From positions 1 through 39,992 of the forward strand of contig CADASI010000009.1 in assembly GCA_902790525.1 (NCBI GenBank): a stretch of 39,992 nt of DNA. Direction: 5' to 3'. This DNA comes from an uncultured Eubacteriales bacterium (GTDB taxonomy: Bacteria; Bacillota; Clostridia; Christensenellales; Aristaeellaceae). The notes below the pieces were generated by a model. That model did not search any database. It worked only from the letters and a program-made list of their open reading frames with translations, and was not told the origin of the DNA. Shown piece after piece: positions 9,306 to 16,416 of the stretch; within the stretch, counting starts at the first letter, position 1; each line of letters starts with the position of its first letter. The translations under genes and the position numbers were made by a program.

Positions 9306-9740
9306 TCACGGACGGATGCCCAGCGCGCGGCAGGCCAGCGCGTGGACCCGGGGATTCGGCCTGAGCGGTCCGCAGGCGCTCAGCGCGTCCCCGCCGCCGC
9401 GGTACGCCCGGACGGCCAGGGCGACTGCCGCCGAGCGCGACACGCCCTCCCAGCAGTGGACGATCAGCCGCTGACAGTCCAGCGCGTCGACGAACGCCCT
9501 GAGGCCGTCGAAGTCCGCCGGCTCCGGCAGCGGGCGTCCGTAGGGGATGCCCTCGTCGTCATAGGCCGCCGTCAGGTCGTTGAAGCGCAGCCGCAGTATG
9601 GACGTCACGTTTTCATTCGCGGGAAAGGCCACTTCCGGCTCGTCCGTCGAGGTGATCGAGATCACCGCCGTCGGGGCCGTCGCCTCCGCGGCGCGCAGAA
9701 GCGCCGCGTCCCGGCCGCATACCTCGATGATCATGCCCAT
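9306..9740 (-). CDS. dual-specificity/tyrosine phosphatase-like protein
   Basis: A 144-residue cytoplasmic protein with the cysteine phosphatase P-loop VHCWEGVSRSAA. C96-x5-R102 are the nucleophile and phosphate-binding arginine, followed by the usual S/T and a helix. A D55/D61 region could supply the general acid. The length matches minimal DSP domains. Its start overlaps the TROVE gene: the Rsr stop TGA (9731-9733) overlaps the second in-frame ATG (9732-9734) as ATGA, and an earlier ATG sits at 9738-9740. Translation is therefore very likely coupled to Rsr. Substrate options are phosphoprotein or RNA/nucleotide phosphate; the coupling to an RNA-binding protein makes the latter worth considering. 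Confidence 0.82.
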   Translation of the reverse strand: MGMIIEVCGRDAALLRAAEATAPTAVISITSTDEPEVAFPANENVTSILRLRFNDLTAAYDDEGIPYGRPLPEPADFDGLRAFVDALDCQRLIVHCWEGVSRSAAVALAVRAYRGGGDALSACGPLRPNPRVHALACRALGIRP

Positions 9741-11170
9741 TCATATTCGGCGATGCGCCGCTCCAGGCTTCCCCCGCCCTGCTCCGCCAGCAGGATAAAG
9801 TCGAACACCTTCTCGCTCCAGCCCGCGATGATGTTGGTGCGCGGCCCGGCGAACTGCTGCGTGCCGTAGCCCTGCAGATCGACGGCGTGCACCCAGATGT
9901 CGTTGCCGGATTGCGCGCGGTATTCGTCCGCCAGGGCCTGCACGGGCTGGCGATAGAGGGAATTTGACCGGTTGCACTCGTTGTCGCTGATGATGATGAC
10001 CCGGTCCGCCCTGATCCCCTCGTCAATCATCACCTCGAAGGGCAGGCCGATCCTGGTGCCCCCGCCCGCGCTGGCGTAGCGCATGCAGGTTTCGAGTATG
10101 GCGGCGTCGCGGCTGACCGGGCATTTCCGGATCTCCATGTCGAAGGTATAGAATAGGCTGTCCTCGCAGATGCGGTTGGCGATCAGGCCCAGCATCATGC
10201 CCACCTCGCAGCAGCGCACGGTGGATTTCGCGCTGAGCGTCGAGGACATGGAGCCGGAGGTGTCCACGGCGATGACCGTCGTGCCGGGCAGCGTCGGCAG
10301 GTTGTCCACCGCGTAGCGCGCCGCGGTTTCCAGCGCGCCCATCGCCCGGCTTCCGGCGATGCCGCCGATCTCCCGGTAGGCCGACAGGAACCGGAAGGGA
10401 AGCTGTCTGGAGCGCCTGACGGCCTCCGGGTCGGCGATGGTGCTCCACACCTTGTTGATGTTGCGCGGCTGGGCCTGCAGTATGTTGCGCAGGTTGCGCA
10501 GAAGCGCCATGTAGCCCACCTTGCCGCTGTCGATCAGCTTTTCCCAGGTCTTGGCGTTGTTGCCGTCTCTGGAGAGCTGCGTCTCCCACGTCTCGGGCGT
10601 CTCCAGCCGGTTCTCCAGCACCCGCTTCCACAGCGCTGCCTGGGCCTCGTCCTTCGGCGCGGGGTGGCACAGCATCACGATGTCCTTCATGCTGACGGCC
10701 TTGCCCGCGCCCCTGTACTTGGCGAGGGTGTACTCGTCAAACCGCGCGAAGGCGTCGCAGACGCCCTTGCGCAGCGCGTTGGGGATGGGCTTGCCGAACG
10801 TGGCGAGGTAGAACGCCATCAGCTCCGTCACGTCGTCGCCGCGCCGCACGATGCCGTTGACGGTCCTGCGCACGTAGGGCTTGCCCTCCCGCTCGTGCGC
10901 CAGGTACGCGGTCAGCACGTGCGCCACCGAGCGCATGTTGAACTCGCGGCGCGCGAACACCGCCAGCCGGGACGCGAAGTCCGGGTCCTGCCGGATGACC
11001 CGCTGGATGGTCAGCGCCATCTCGGCGCTGTTGTCGCCGTAGAACTTCTTTTCGTTGAAAAAGGAGGTCAGCACCTGCGTGACCAGCCTGGCCCTGTCCT
11101 CCATGGCGTAGGCCGGCATGCCCTCGCGGTTGGTCGTCATTTCCGTCGGTCGGTTGTTGAACTTGCTCAT
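9731..11170 (-). CDS. rsr: Ro60 ortholog (TROVE plus vWA domains), Rsr
   Basis: A 479-residue RNA-binding ring protein. The TROVE HEAT-like repeat domain covers about residues 15-290. The vWA domain follows, with a complete MIDAS: D303-x-S305-x-S307 (DTSGSMSS), T372 and D396. Bacterial Ro60 proteins bind Y RNAs and misfolded or degrading RNAs, and act with exonucleases such as PNPase. An open frame extends further upstream, but the true start is the ATG at 11170, preceded by AAGGAGGTG. The frame above it runs through the Y RNA. The 3' end of the yrlA RNA lies about 30 nt upstream, matching the known rsr-Y RNA linkage. It is followed by an overlapping phosphatase gene. Confidence 0.95.
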   Translation of the reverse strand: MSKFNNRPTEMTTNREGMPAYAMEDRARLVTQVLTSFFNEKKFYGDNSAEMALTIQRVIRQDPDFASRLAVFARREFNMRSVAHVLTAYLAHEREGKPYVRRTVNGIVRRGDDVTELMAFYLATFGKPIPNALRKGVCDAFARFDEYTLAKYRGAGKAVSMKDIVMLCHPAPKDEAQAALWKRVLENRLETPETWETQLSRDGNNAKTWEKLIDSGKVGYMALLRNLRNILQAQPRNINKVWSTIADPEAVRRSRQLPFRFLSAYREIGGIAGSRAMGALETAARYAVDNLPTLPGTTVIAVDTSGSMSSTLSAKSTVRCCEVGMMLGLIANRICEDSLFYTFDMEIRKCPVSRDAAILETCMRYASAGGGTRIGLPFEVMIDEGIRADRVIIISDNECNRSNSLYRQPVQALADEYRAQSGNDIWVHAVDLQGYGTQQFAGPRTNIIAGWSEKVFDFILLAEQGGGSLERRIAEYEWA

Positions 11171-11199
11171 GACGCGCACCTCCTTTTTAAAACACGTAC

Positions 11200-11360
11200 A
11201 AAAAAAGAGACGGATAAATTCGACTGCGGTATCATTCTGGGTGATGTCCTGACCGCTGGACGAACGCCCTTGCGAGCGTGCGGGATTCGAACCCGCGCCT
11301 TCACCATGGTAAACGAAGTAACCGCAACCCACAATGCCGTCTCCGCCGGTCGCCCGGCGC
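11200..11360 (-). ncRNA. yrlA: YrlA-type Y RNA (tRNA-mimicking Ro60 partner RNA)
   Basis: An RNA of about 160 nt, folded by hand. The basal stem pairs 11343-11337 with 11213-11207 (GAGACGG/CCGUCUC), then U7. An internal loop has GUCGAA on the 3' strand, and a second stem pairs 11325-11321 with 11230-11226 (GCGGU/ACCGC). Above it is a complete permuted tRNA. The anticodon-like stem is 11305-11301/11244-11240 (5 bp) and the variable region AGGC. The T arm is GCGGG-UUCGAAU-CCCGC (11296-11280). The acceptor is 11279-11274/11269-11264 (6 bp, one G-U) closed by a GCAA tetraloop. UC stands at positions 8-9. The D arm is GUCC-AGCGGUCA-GGAC (11261-11246), and one base stands at position 26. A GC hairpin with a GCGA loop (11359-11344) precedes the basal stem. 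YrlA RNAs are known to dock on Rsr, which is encoded immediately downstream. Confidence 0.93.
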
Positions 11361-11366
11361 AACCTC

Positions 11367-11395
11367 ATTATAACACGGCCCTAACGCATTGTCAA
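11367..11395 (-). promoter_or_regulatory. yrlA promoter
   Basis: On the minus strand, TTGACA (11390-11395) and TATAAT (11367-11372) are separated by 17 bp. Both hexamers are perfect consensus. The predicted start is at the G near 11360, just before the 5' GC hairpin of the RNA. The -35 box lies inside a 13-bp palindrome, GCATTGTCAATGC (11386-11398). This gives the Y RNA and rsr half of the train its own promoter. Confidence 0.9.
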
Positions 11396-11436
11396 TGCCG
11401 TTTTCTAGGCTTTGCCGCACGCGCGACGAATACGAT

Positions 11437-12078
11437 CTATGTTAATCTGAGCCACAGCGCGGGGCGGACGCAGTTTCCGTTGCTGCGCACGTCCTGGCCT
11501 GCGTAGCGTATGTCGCCGCCCAGATCGACGCCCATGGCGTACTTGTTGGTGCAGCCGGGCGTTCGGAGCCACCACCAGCAGCAGTCGCTGAACGACTCGT
11601 GGTACGGCCCCCAGGAATTGGCGCCCCGGTACCGGGCGTAATCGGTGGGACAGCATTGGCGCGCCGTGCGGGAGTCAAAGTACCGCTCCGCCTCCGACGC
11701 GCTGAGCAGAAAGATGCGGTCCTGCGTGTCCGTGCCGGGGTCCGCATCGTATTTCGGATTCCGGTCCGCCCGGACCGCAGTGACCAGTATGCGCCTGCGC
11801 TCCGCCGGTCGAAACGCCGCGTCCAGGAAGCGTCCGTTCAGAAACAGCGTCCGCAGGGTGCAGCGCTCCCAGGTCACGCGCCTGCTGCTCTTGTGGTACC
11901 ACTTGACGTTGATCGCCTGTTTTGTGATCAGCAGCGCGCGCCCGTCGGCGACGTCCAGTACCTGCCACAGAAGCGGCCGGACGTCCTTTGGCCGGTTGCC
12001 GTCGCCCTGCCGATACCGGCCGAAGGGCACGGTGTCGCCCACACGCAACGACGCCCCCGCGCGAATAACATCCGACAC
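11437..12078 (-). CDS. DUF6273 domain protein
   Basis: A 213-residue protein recognised by the DUF6273 pattern: an early GRYRQ...WQVLDV strand pair, CTLRTLFLNGRFLDAAF, RIFLLSASEAERYF, WWWLRTPG, and a GNCVRPALWLRL end. The domain is common in gut and rumen Clostridia; its function is unknown. There is no signal peptide. The start is a GTG at 12078, with GGGGG 7 nt upstream. It closes the first part of the train, with the yrlA promoter 41 nt beyond its stop and no terminator between. A second DUF6273 gene lies at 24986-25522, so the domain occurs twice in the same cluster. Confidence 0.82.
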   Translation of the reverse strand: MSDVIRAGASLRVGDTVPFGRYRQGDGNRPKDVRPLLWQVLDVADGRALLITKQAINVKWYHKSSRRVTWERCTLRTLFLNGRFLDAAFRPAERRRILVTAVRADRNPKYDADPGTDTQDRIFLLSASEAERYFDSRTARQCCPTDYARYRGANSWGPYHESFSDCCWWWLRTPGCTNKYAMGVDLGGDIRYAGQDVRSNGNCVRPALWLRLT

Positions 12079-12101
12079 TGCGCATCCCCCTCTCTCAACA
12101 T

Positions 12102-13376
12102 CTAACCCGGCCTGAGCTTTTCCGCCTGCTTGTAATACTGCTTTGCGCGCTTGGCGCTGCCCGCCTCCGCCAGGAGGTCCCCCGTCTCCCTGAGCGCCCT
12201 GGCGTAGCGCTCCCGCGCGGAGGAGGCCGCAATGTCCCTGGGGTCCTTTTCCTCATAAGCGACGCGTGCCCATTCGAGCTTCTTCTCCTGCCACTTCAGC
12301 GCCAGCCTGAAATCCCGGCGGACGTATTCGCCCGAGGCGTAGATGTGGACGATCTCGTCGCAGGCGTACAGGTGCCCCCGCCCGGCGGCGTCGGCCAGCA
12401 TCCTAAGCGCCGCGGCATTGTCCTCGTCCACGTCGATGCCGTACCAGTAGGCCATCCACAAAAAGTAGCTGTGCTGACGACTGCGCGGGGAGACCGACCA
12501 CGCAAGCCGCGCGACTTCCTCCGGCGCAAGTCCGATCTCCCGCCCGCCGGCCTCCATGATCTCCGTTAGCGCGATCTCAAAGCTCCTGTAGTAGGACTTC
12601 ATCTTTTCGAGCCGGTCGGCGATGCGCTTCGTGAGGGGGTCCTCCACGGACTCCCTGAGCACGATCCCGCTCCCGTACAGATGGTGCCGCTGGTACTTCC
12701 GGAATATGTAGGCGTCGAATATCGCCAGCACCTTGTCCTCCAGGTCCTCCCGCTCCGGGACGCCTTCTGCCGGGCGCAGGGCTTTGCGCAGCAGCTCGTC
12801 CGGGTCGTCGTCCCACTTGCGCTCCGTCCGGTCCGAGGCCCATTTTGCCAGGTCGTCGTCGGTAAAGGACGGCAGCTTCTCAAGCCACTCCCTCGCCCTG
12901 CGGGCAAAGCGGCTTTTTTCCGCGATCAGCTCGCGGCACAGGTCCTCGATGTCCTCCCGGGACACTTCACTCTTCAATCCGCAGTCATAGGTCCGATAGC
13001 TGTATGCGTCGCAGGCGTCCGGCGGCCAGCGATACCCCGTCAGGCGGCAGAAGGCGAACCGGCGCATCATGGCGTCGGGGGCCTCGAGCGCCGCCTTTAG
13101 CGTCCAGTAGTCGTCCTCGCGCATCACCTGCTCCCGAAGCAGCATGTACGGCGCGTAGTCCGCGTCGTTCTCGTCGTCGATGTTCACCGGCAGCGCGGGA
13201 ACCTCCTGCATGCGGTACTTCATCATCAGGCGCTTTTGTTGAAGCGCCGTGCAGTGGTTGATTATGTGCCGTATGAGCAGGCGGTCCTTCTCGGCGTCGA
13301 GCCTGAAATCCACCGTCTGGAAGGGCCCGGATCGCCACCGGCCCCAGTTTTCCTTCCGAAAGATGTCGATGCCCAT
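12102..13376 (-). CDS. uncharacterised protein with Sel1/TPR-like C-terminus
   Basis: A 424-residue soluble protein that I do not recognise as a whole. The first 230 residues are helical and rich in charged and aromatic residues. From about residue 285 there are Sel1-like helical pairs (YFLWMAYWYGIDVDEDNAAALRML, then YACDEIVHIYASGEYVRRDFRLALKWQ). A final TPR-like helix follows (ERYARALRETGDLLAEAG). The same YGIDV.....A..LL grammar occurs in the two TIR proteins upstream, so it may act as an adaptor. The ATG has GGAGGG 5 nt upstream, which overlaps the TAG stop of the preceding gene (10-nt gap). Confidence 0.7.
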   Translation of the reverse strand: MGIDIFRKENWGRWRSGPFQTVDFRLDAEKDRLLIRHIINHCTALQQKRLMMKYRMQEVPALPVNIDDENDADYAPYMLLREQVMREDDYWTLKAALEAPDAMMRRFAFCRLTGYRWPPDACDAYSYRTYDCGLKSEVSREDIEDLCRELIAEKSRFARRAREWLEKLPSFTDDDLAKWASDRTERKWDDDPDELLRKALRPAEGVPEREDLEDKVLAIFDAYIFRKYQRHHLYGSGIVLRESVEDPLTKRIADRLEKMKSYYRSFEIALTEIMEAGGREIGLAPEEVARLAWSVSPRSRQHSYFLWMAYWYGIDVDEDNAAALRMLADAAGRGHLYACDEIVHIYASGEYVRRDFRLALKWQEKKLEWARVAYEEKDPRDIAASSARERYARALRETGDLLAEAGSAKRAKQYYKQAEKLRPG

Positions 13377-13386
13377 ATCAGCCCTC

Positions 13387-14541
13387 CTACCACCCGTCGA
13401 TGTTGCCCAGGCAGTGGCCTTTTCGATCGACGACCCGGACGATATCGTCGATGGCCCGCTGGCACAGCTCCGCGTTCGCCGCCTCCACCATGATGCGCAC
13501 GCTGGGCAGCAGCCCGGAGAAGCGCAGCGCGATGCGGGACCGTTCGCCCAGCGATTCGCCGACGCGCCGAAGCGCCCCCCGGATGTCCTCGTCGGCCTTG
13601 AATGCGTCGATGCTGTCGATCTGAATGTGCCGGGTCAGCTGGACGCAGTGCCAGCAGGTCCTGGCGACGTGCCGGTGGCAGAACAGCCGCACGTCGTCCT
13701 CCTGCGCCTTGACGGAGAGCGCCGAAGCCTCCCAGCGCTGCCGGAGATGGTCGACGGGCTCCCGCACGCCGCGCAGAAATAGCACGCAGGCCGCCACATA
13801 GCCCACGCGCCCGCAGTCCTCGCCGCAGTACAGCGCCACGCGCTTCCTGTCCTCCAGCAGGCCGTCCACCTCCACCGCCAGCCGCTCCAGTATGAAGAAC
13901 GGGAGCACGCCGTAGGGCGGTATGGGATAGTAGAGCAGCTCTCCCCGGAAATCCTCCCAGACGCTGCCGGGCAGGCTGTCCAGCGCCACGATGACGTCGG
14001 GTCTCGCCTGCATGAGGTCGTAAAGCTCAAGACCGCGCGCTGCGATGAGGCCGGGGTGGATCTGTATGACCCTGTCCTCCGCCTCCACTTCCAGCTCCGA
14101 CGCCCTCGGGGCCAGCCCGTCCAGCAGCCTGCGGATGGCCGGCAGCTCCGCGATGCGCACCCCGGACGGCGCGCTGTAGCGTATGATGTGAAGCACAGCG
14201 CCGTCCACCTCGTACTGGGCGACGCCGTCCGACTTCGACCTGAGCAGCGCGATCACGCACGCGACGCCCTCGCGCCGGAGCAGTTCGACCGCCTCGCTCC
14301 GCACGGCCTCGCCATAGTCCGCCTCGTCCATCAGCGATATGCAGACGCACGGGCCGTCCGATCTCAGCGCCTCCCACTCAAAGCCGGTCTGACAGCCCTT
14401 GTAGCTGTTGAGCGCTATGCCCCGCTGCTGGCACGCGTCGCTCAGGAATCCGATCTGCCGGAGCAGGCTGAGCCAGTCCGACTCCATCGCCCTCGGCGCC
14501 GCCACATAGACGTTCAGAACGCTCCGATCCGGCTCCCGCAC
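13387..14541 (-). CDS. fusion of CX5R phosphatase-like loop and phosphohexomutase-like C-terminal domain
   Basis: A 384-residue protein with an unusual layout. Residues 8-120 look like an alpha/beta domain (LNVYVAAPRAME start, alternating strands and helices), possibly TIR-like. Residues 233-258 contain VALYCGEDCGRVGYVAACVLFLRG, which matches the dual-specificity phosphatase P-loop with C239-x5-R245 and the following helix; the usual preceding His is Tyr. Residues 315-372 resemble the last domain of phosphoglucosamine/phosphomannomutases (IALRFSGLLPSVRIMVEA; the canonical SGTEP is SGLLP). In mutases this domain grips the sugar phosphate. The start is a GTG at 14541 with AGGAGGTG 7 nt upstream. 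Phosphatase activity or phospho-ligand binding is inferred. Confidence 0.62.
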   Translation of the reverse strand: MREPDRSVLNVYVAAPRAMESDWLSLLRQIGFLSDACQQRGIALNSYKGCQTGFEWEALRSDGPCVCISLMDEADYGEAVRSEAVELLRREGVACVIALLRSKSDGVAQYEVDGAVLHIIRYSAPSGVRIAELPAIRRLLDGLAPRASELEVEAEDRVIQIHPGLIAARGLELYDLMQARPDVIVALDSLPGSVWEDFRGELLYYPIPPYGVLPFFILERLAVEVDGLLEDRKRVALYCGEDCGRVGYVAACVLFLRGVREPVDHLRQRWEASALSVKAQEDDVRLFCHRHVARTCWHCVQLTRHIQIDSIDAFKADEDIRGALRRVGESLGERSRIALRFSGLLPSVRIMVEAANAELCQRAIDDIVRVVDRKGHCLGNIDGW

Positions 14542-14571
14542 GGTATCACCTCCTCAAGAAGGCTTCGATCC

Positions 14572-16398
14572 TTAAAAGGCGTAGGGATTGAAGCCATTCA
14601 CCGCCATCACGAACCAGGCCGTCGGCGCGATGTGCGGCGCGGTTCCGTACTCCCAGGGCGAGCCGTCGAACAGCCCGAAGCCGGTGGAGAGGTTGTCCAC
14701 CGTCGCCGCCGGGAACAGGCCGCTTTCAAGCTGTATGCCCTTGAGTGCCGCCAATGCGTCCGCCGCCGCTTCGTCCTCGCCGCGCAGCCGGTACATCAGC
14801 GCGGTGTAGGCCGTGCCCTCGGCCCACCAGCCGCCGTTGGCGTTCGCCGCGCAGAAGGGATAGCCGCCCTCCGGGGTGCGCATGGCCGCGACGGTCTGAA
14901 GCGAAGCCTCGTAGGGCTCAAACGCCTCCCCCAGCGCCATGCAGGCCCACACCTGGGCGTCCAGCACCAGGTTGTCCGCGCTGGGGGTCACGCCGTCGTC
15001 CAGCGTGCCGGTGTAGAACACCCGCTTGTCCGCGTCGTACATGCTCTTGATGAACGTGAGCGCGCTGTCGGCGGCGTCCGCGAAGCGCTTCTCGCCCGTG
15101 CGGGCATAGAGCTGTTTGAACGCGGCATAGGCGTCGATGTTGTGCTCGATGGACTTGTAGGTGAACACGTAGGTGGTGTCCTCGCCACCCTCCGGCCAGC
15201 CGTCGTAGCCGCCGGTGAAGCCGGGCGTGCCGTCGGAGCAGTTGCCGATCACCCAGTCCATCAGCGCCGCGGCGGTCTCCAGGTATTTCTCATCGCCGTA
15301 CAGCGCGTCGTACTGCAAAAGCGCCAGCGCCACGTAGGAGGTGTTGCCCACGTTGCTGCCGGTCTGGTAGCGGTCCTCGTACCATTGGCCGTCTCCGGCG
15401 TCGTACCAGCCCGGCAGCCGGGCCGCGTCGTTCCAGCCCGGGAAGGCGGCGATGTCCCCCGCGGCGTAGGCGTTGCGCACGCGCCCGGGCATGTACCGGT
15501 CGTGCGTTACGGCGTACGCGAAGGCGTCCAACAGCCCCGCGGCCTCCTCCTTCTTCCCCGCCGAGAGGAACGACATCGCCGAAAGCGCGTTGTCATAGGA
15601 GAAGGCGGCGTTCTTGATGTAGATATTGTCGGTGTCGTAGGAGCGCAGCAAATAGTGCGCGTCCCGGTCGGAGAAATCGCCGGTGAAGCGTATGTCGTCC
15701 AGATAGAACACGTTGTCCCCCGGGTTGGAGTATTCGCCCGAGAGCACGTAGCCGAAGCCGCACACGACGTAGCGCGTGTCCGCCCCCGACAGGTCGACGG
15801 TGTACTCGCGCCATTCCCGCTCCAGCCTGACATAGCCCAGGCTGCGCTTGACGGCGCTGTCCGGGTAGGGAACGATCTTCCCGCCCCACTCGCCGTCGTA
15901 CCCGAAGCCGCAGGTGAAGAACTCCACCCGCTCGCCGCCTTTGTCGCCCCGCGCCCAGAAGGACAGCGCCTGCGCGCCCGGGAGGTTCAGCCCCTGCCCG
16001 TCCGCCTTGCCGTCGTTGAGCCGGGGCGCGGTCTCGCCCTCGGGCAGCCAGCCGTTTAAAAACAGCCAGCCGCCCCAGTCCATGGCGCTGACCACCTGCT
16101 CGCAGCGGATGCAGCTCTCGCCGCCGTGGGGGTCCTCCCGCCAGTTCTCGTCCATGTCCATCACCAGGCGGTCGTCGACGCCGGCCATCTTCGCCTTCTG
16201 GGTGAAGTGGTTCTCGGTGTCGCCGAAGTCCCGGTAGACGTACACGCTCTGGCGCATGGCGTCCAGCGCGCCCGAGAGCGCCCCGAGCGCCGCGTCGGCG
16301 GCAGGGCGGAAGGCATAGTAGTCGTCCGCTTCCCCGATGGCTATAAACGGCATCGCCGAAACGCAGAGCGCGACCAGCACGGCCAAAAACCGCTTCAT
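14572..16398 (-). CDS. secreted alpha/alpha-toroid (glycoside hydrolase-like) protein with beta-sandwich module
   Basis: A 608-residue exported protein. It has a signal peptide (MKR, hydrophobic core, cleavage near residue 22). Residues about 100-245 form a carbohydrate-binding-like beta sandwich ending in VFYLDDIRF. From about 260 onward, repeated helical pairs rich in W, Y and G (YDNALSAMSFL, NTSYVALALLQYDAL, NIDAYAAFKQLYARTG, GTAYTALMYRLRG) fit an (alpha/alpha)6 toroid. This fold is used by several glycosidases, lyases and epimerases. No catalytic pair can be assigned with confidence. GGGAGGGA precedes the ATG. It is odd here: the only clearly secreted enzyme-like protein amid intracellular signalling genes, yet with gaps of only 18 and 30 nt. 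Confidence 0.72.
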   Translation of the reverse strand: MKRFLAVLVALCVSAMPFIAIGEADDYYAFRPAADAALGALSGALDAMRQSVYVYRDFGDTENHFTQKAKMAGVDDRLVMDMDENWREDPHGGESCIRCEQVVSAMDWGGWLFLNGWLPEGETAPRLNDGKADGQGLNLPGAQALSFWARGDKGGERVEFFTCGFGYDGEWGGKIVPYPDSAVKRSLGYVRLEREWREYTVDLSGADTRYVVCGFGYVLSGEYSNPGDNVFYLDDIRFTGDFSDRDAHYLLRSYDTDNIYIKNAAFSYDNALSAMSFLSAGKKEEAAGLLDAFAYAVTHDRYMPGRVRNAYAAGDIAAFPGWNDAARLPGWYDAGDGQWYEDRYQTGSNVGNTSYVALALLQYDALYGDEKYLETAAALMDWVIGNCSDGTPGFTGGYDGWPEGGEDTTYVFTYKSIEHNIDAYAAFKQLYARTGEKRFADAADSALTFIKSMYDADKRVFYTGTLDDGVTPSADNLVLDAQVWACMALGEAFEPYEASLQTVAAMRTPEGGYPFCAANANGGWWAEGTAYTALMYRLRGEDEAAADALAALKGIQLESGLFPAATVDNLSTGFGLFDGSPWEYGTAPHIAPTAWFVMAVNGFNPYAF

Positions 16399-16416
16399 TC
16401 GGATCCCTCCCTTTCG

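Noticed and set aside
6590-9364. Very long open frame (924 codons) on the plus strand
   Set aside because: It is antisense to the LRR and metallophosphatase genes, is full of Arg/Pro/His as expected for the shadow of high-GC coding DNA, and has no domain or ribosome site.
11260-11305. Ordinary tRNA gene suggested by the T-arm sequence
   Set aside because: The T arm lies upstream of the D arm, there is no anticodon loop, and the acceptor end is a closed GCAA hairpin. It is a permuted tRNA mimic within a Y RNA.
11171-11368. N-terminal extension of the Ro60 protein
   Set aside because: The in-frame extension runs through the Y RNA and its U-run. ATG 11170 has a strong AAGGAGGTG and gives a normal Ro60 start.
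14056-16059. Long plus-strand frame opposite the toroid and fusion genes
   Set aside because: Composition is low-complexity Arg/Val/His. The minus strand carries a signal peptide, ribosome sites and recognisable folds.
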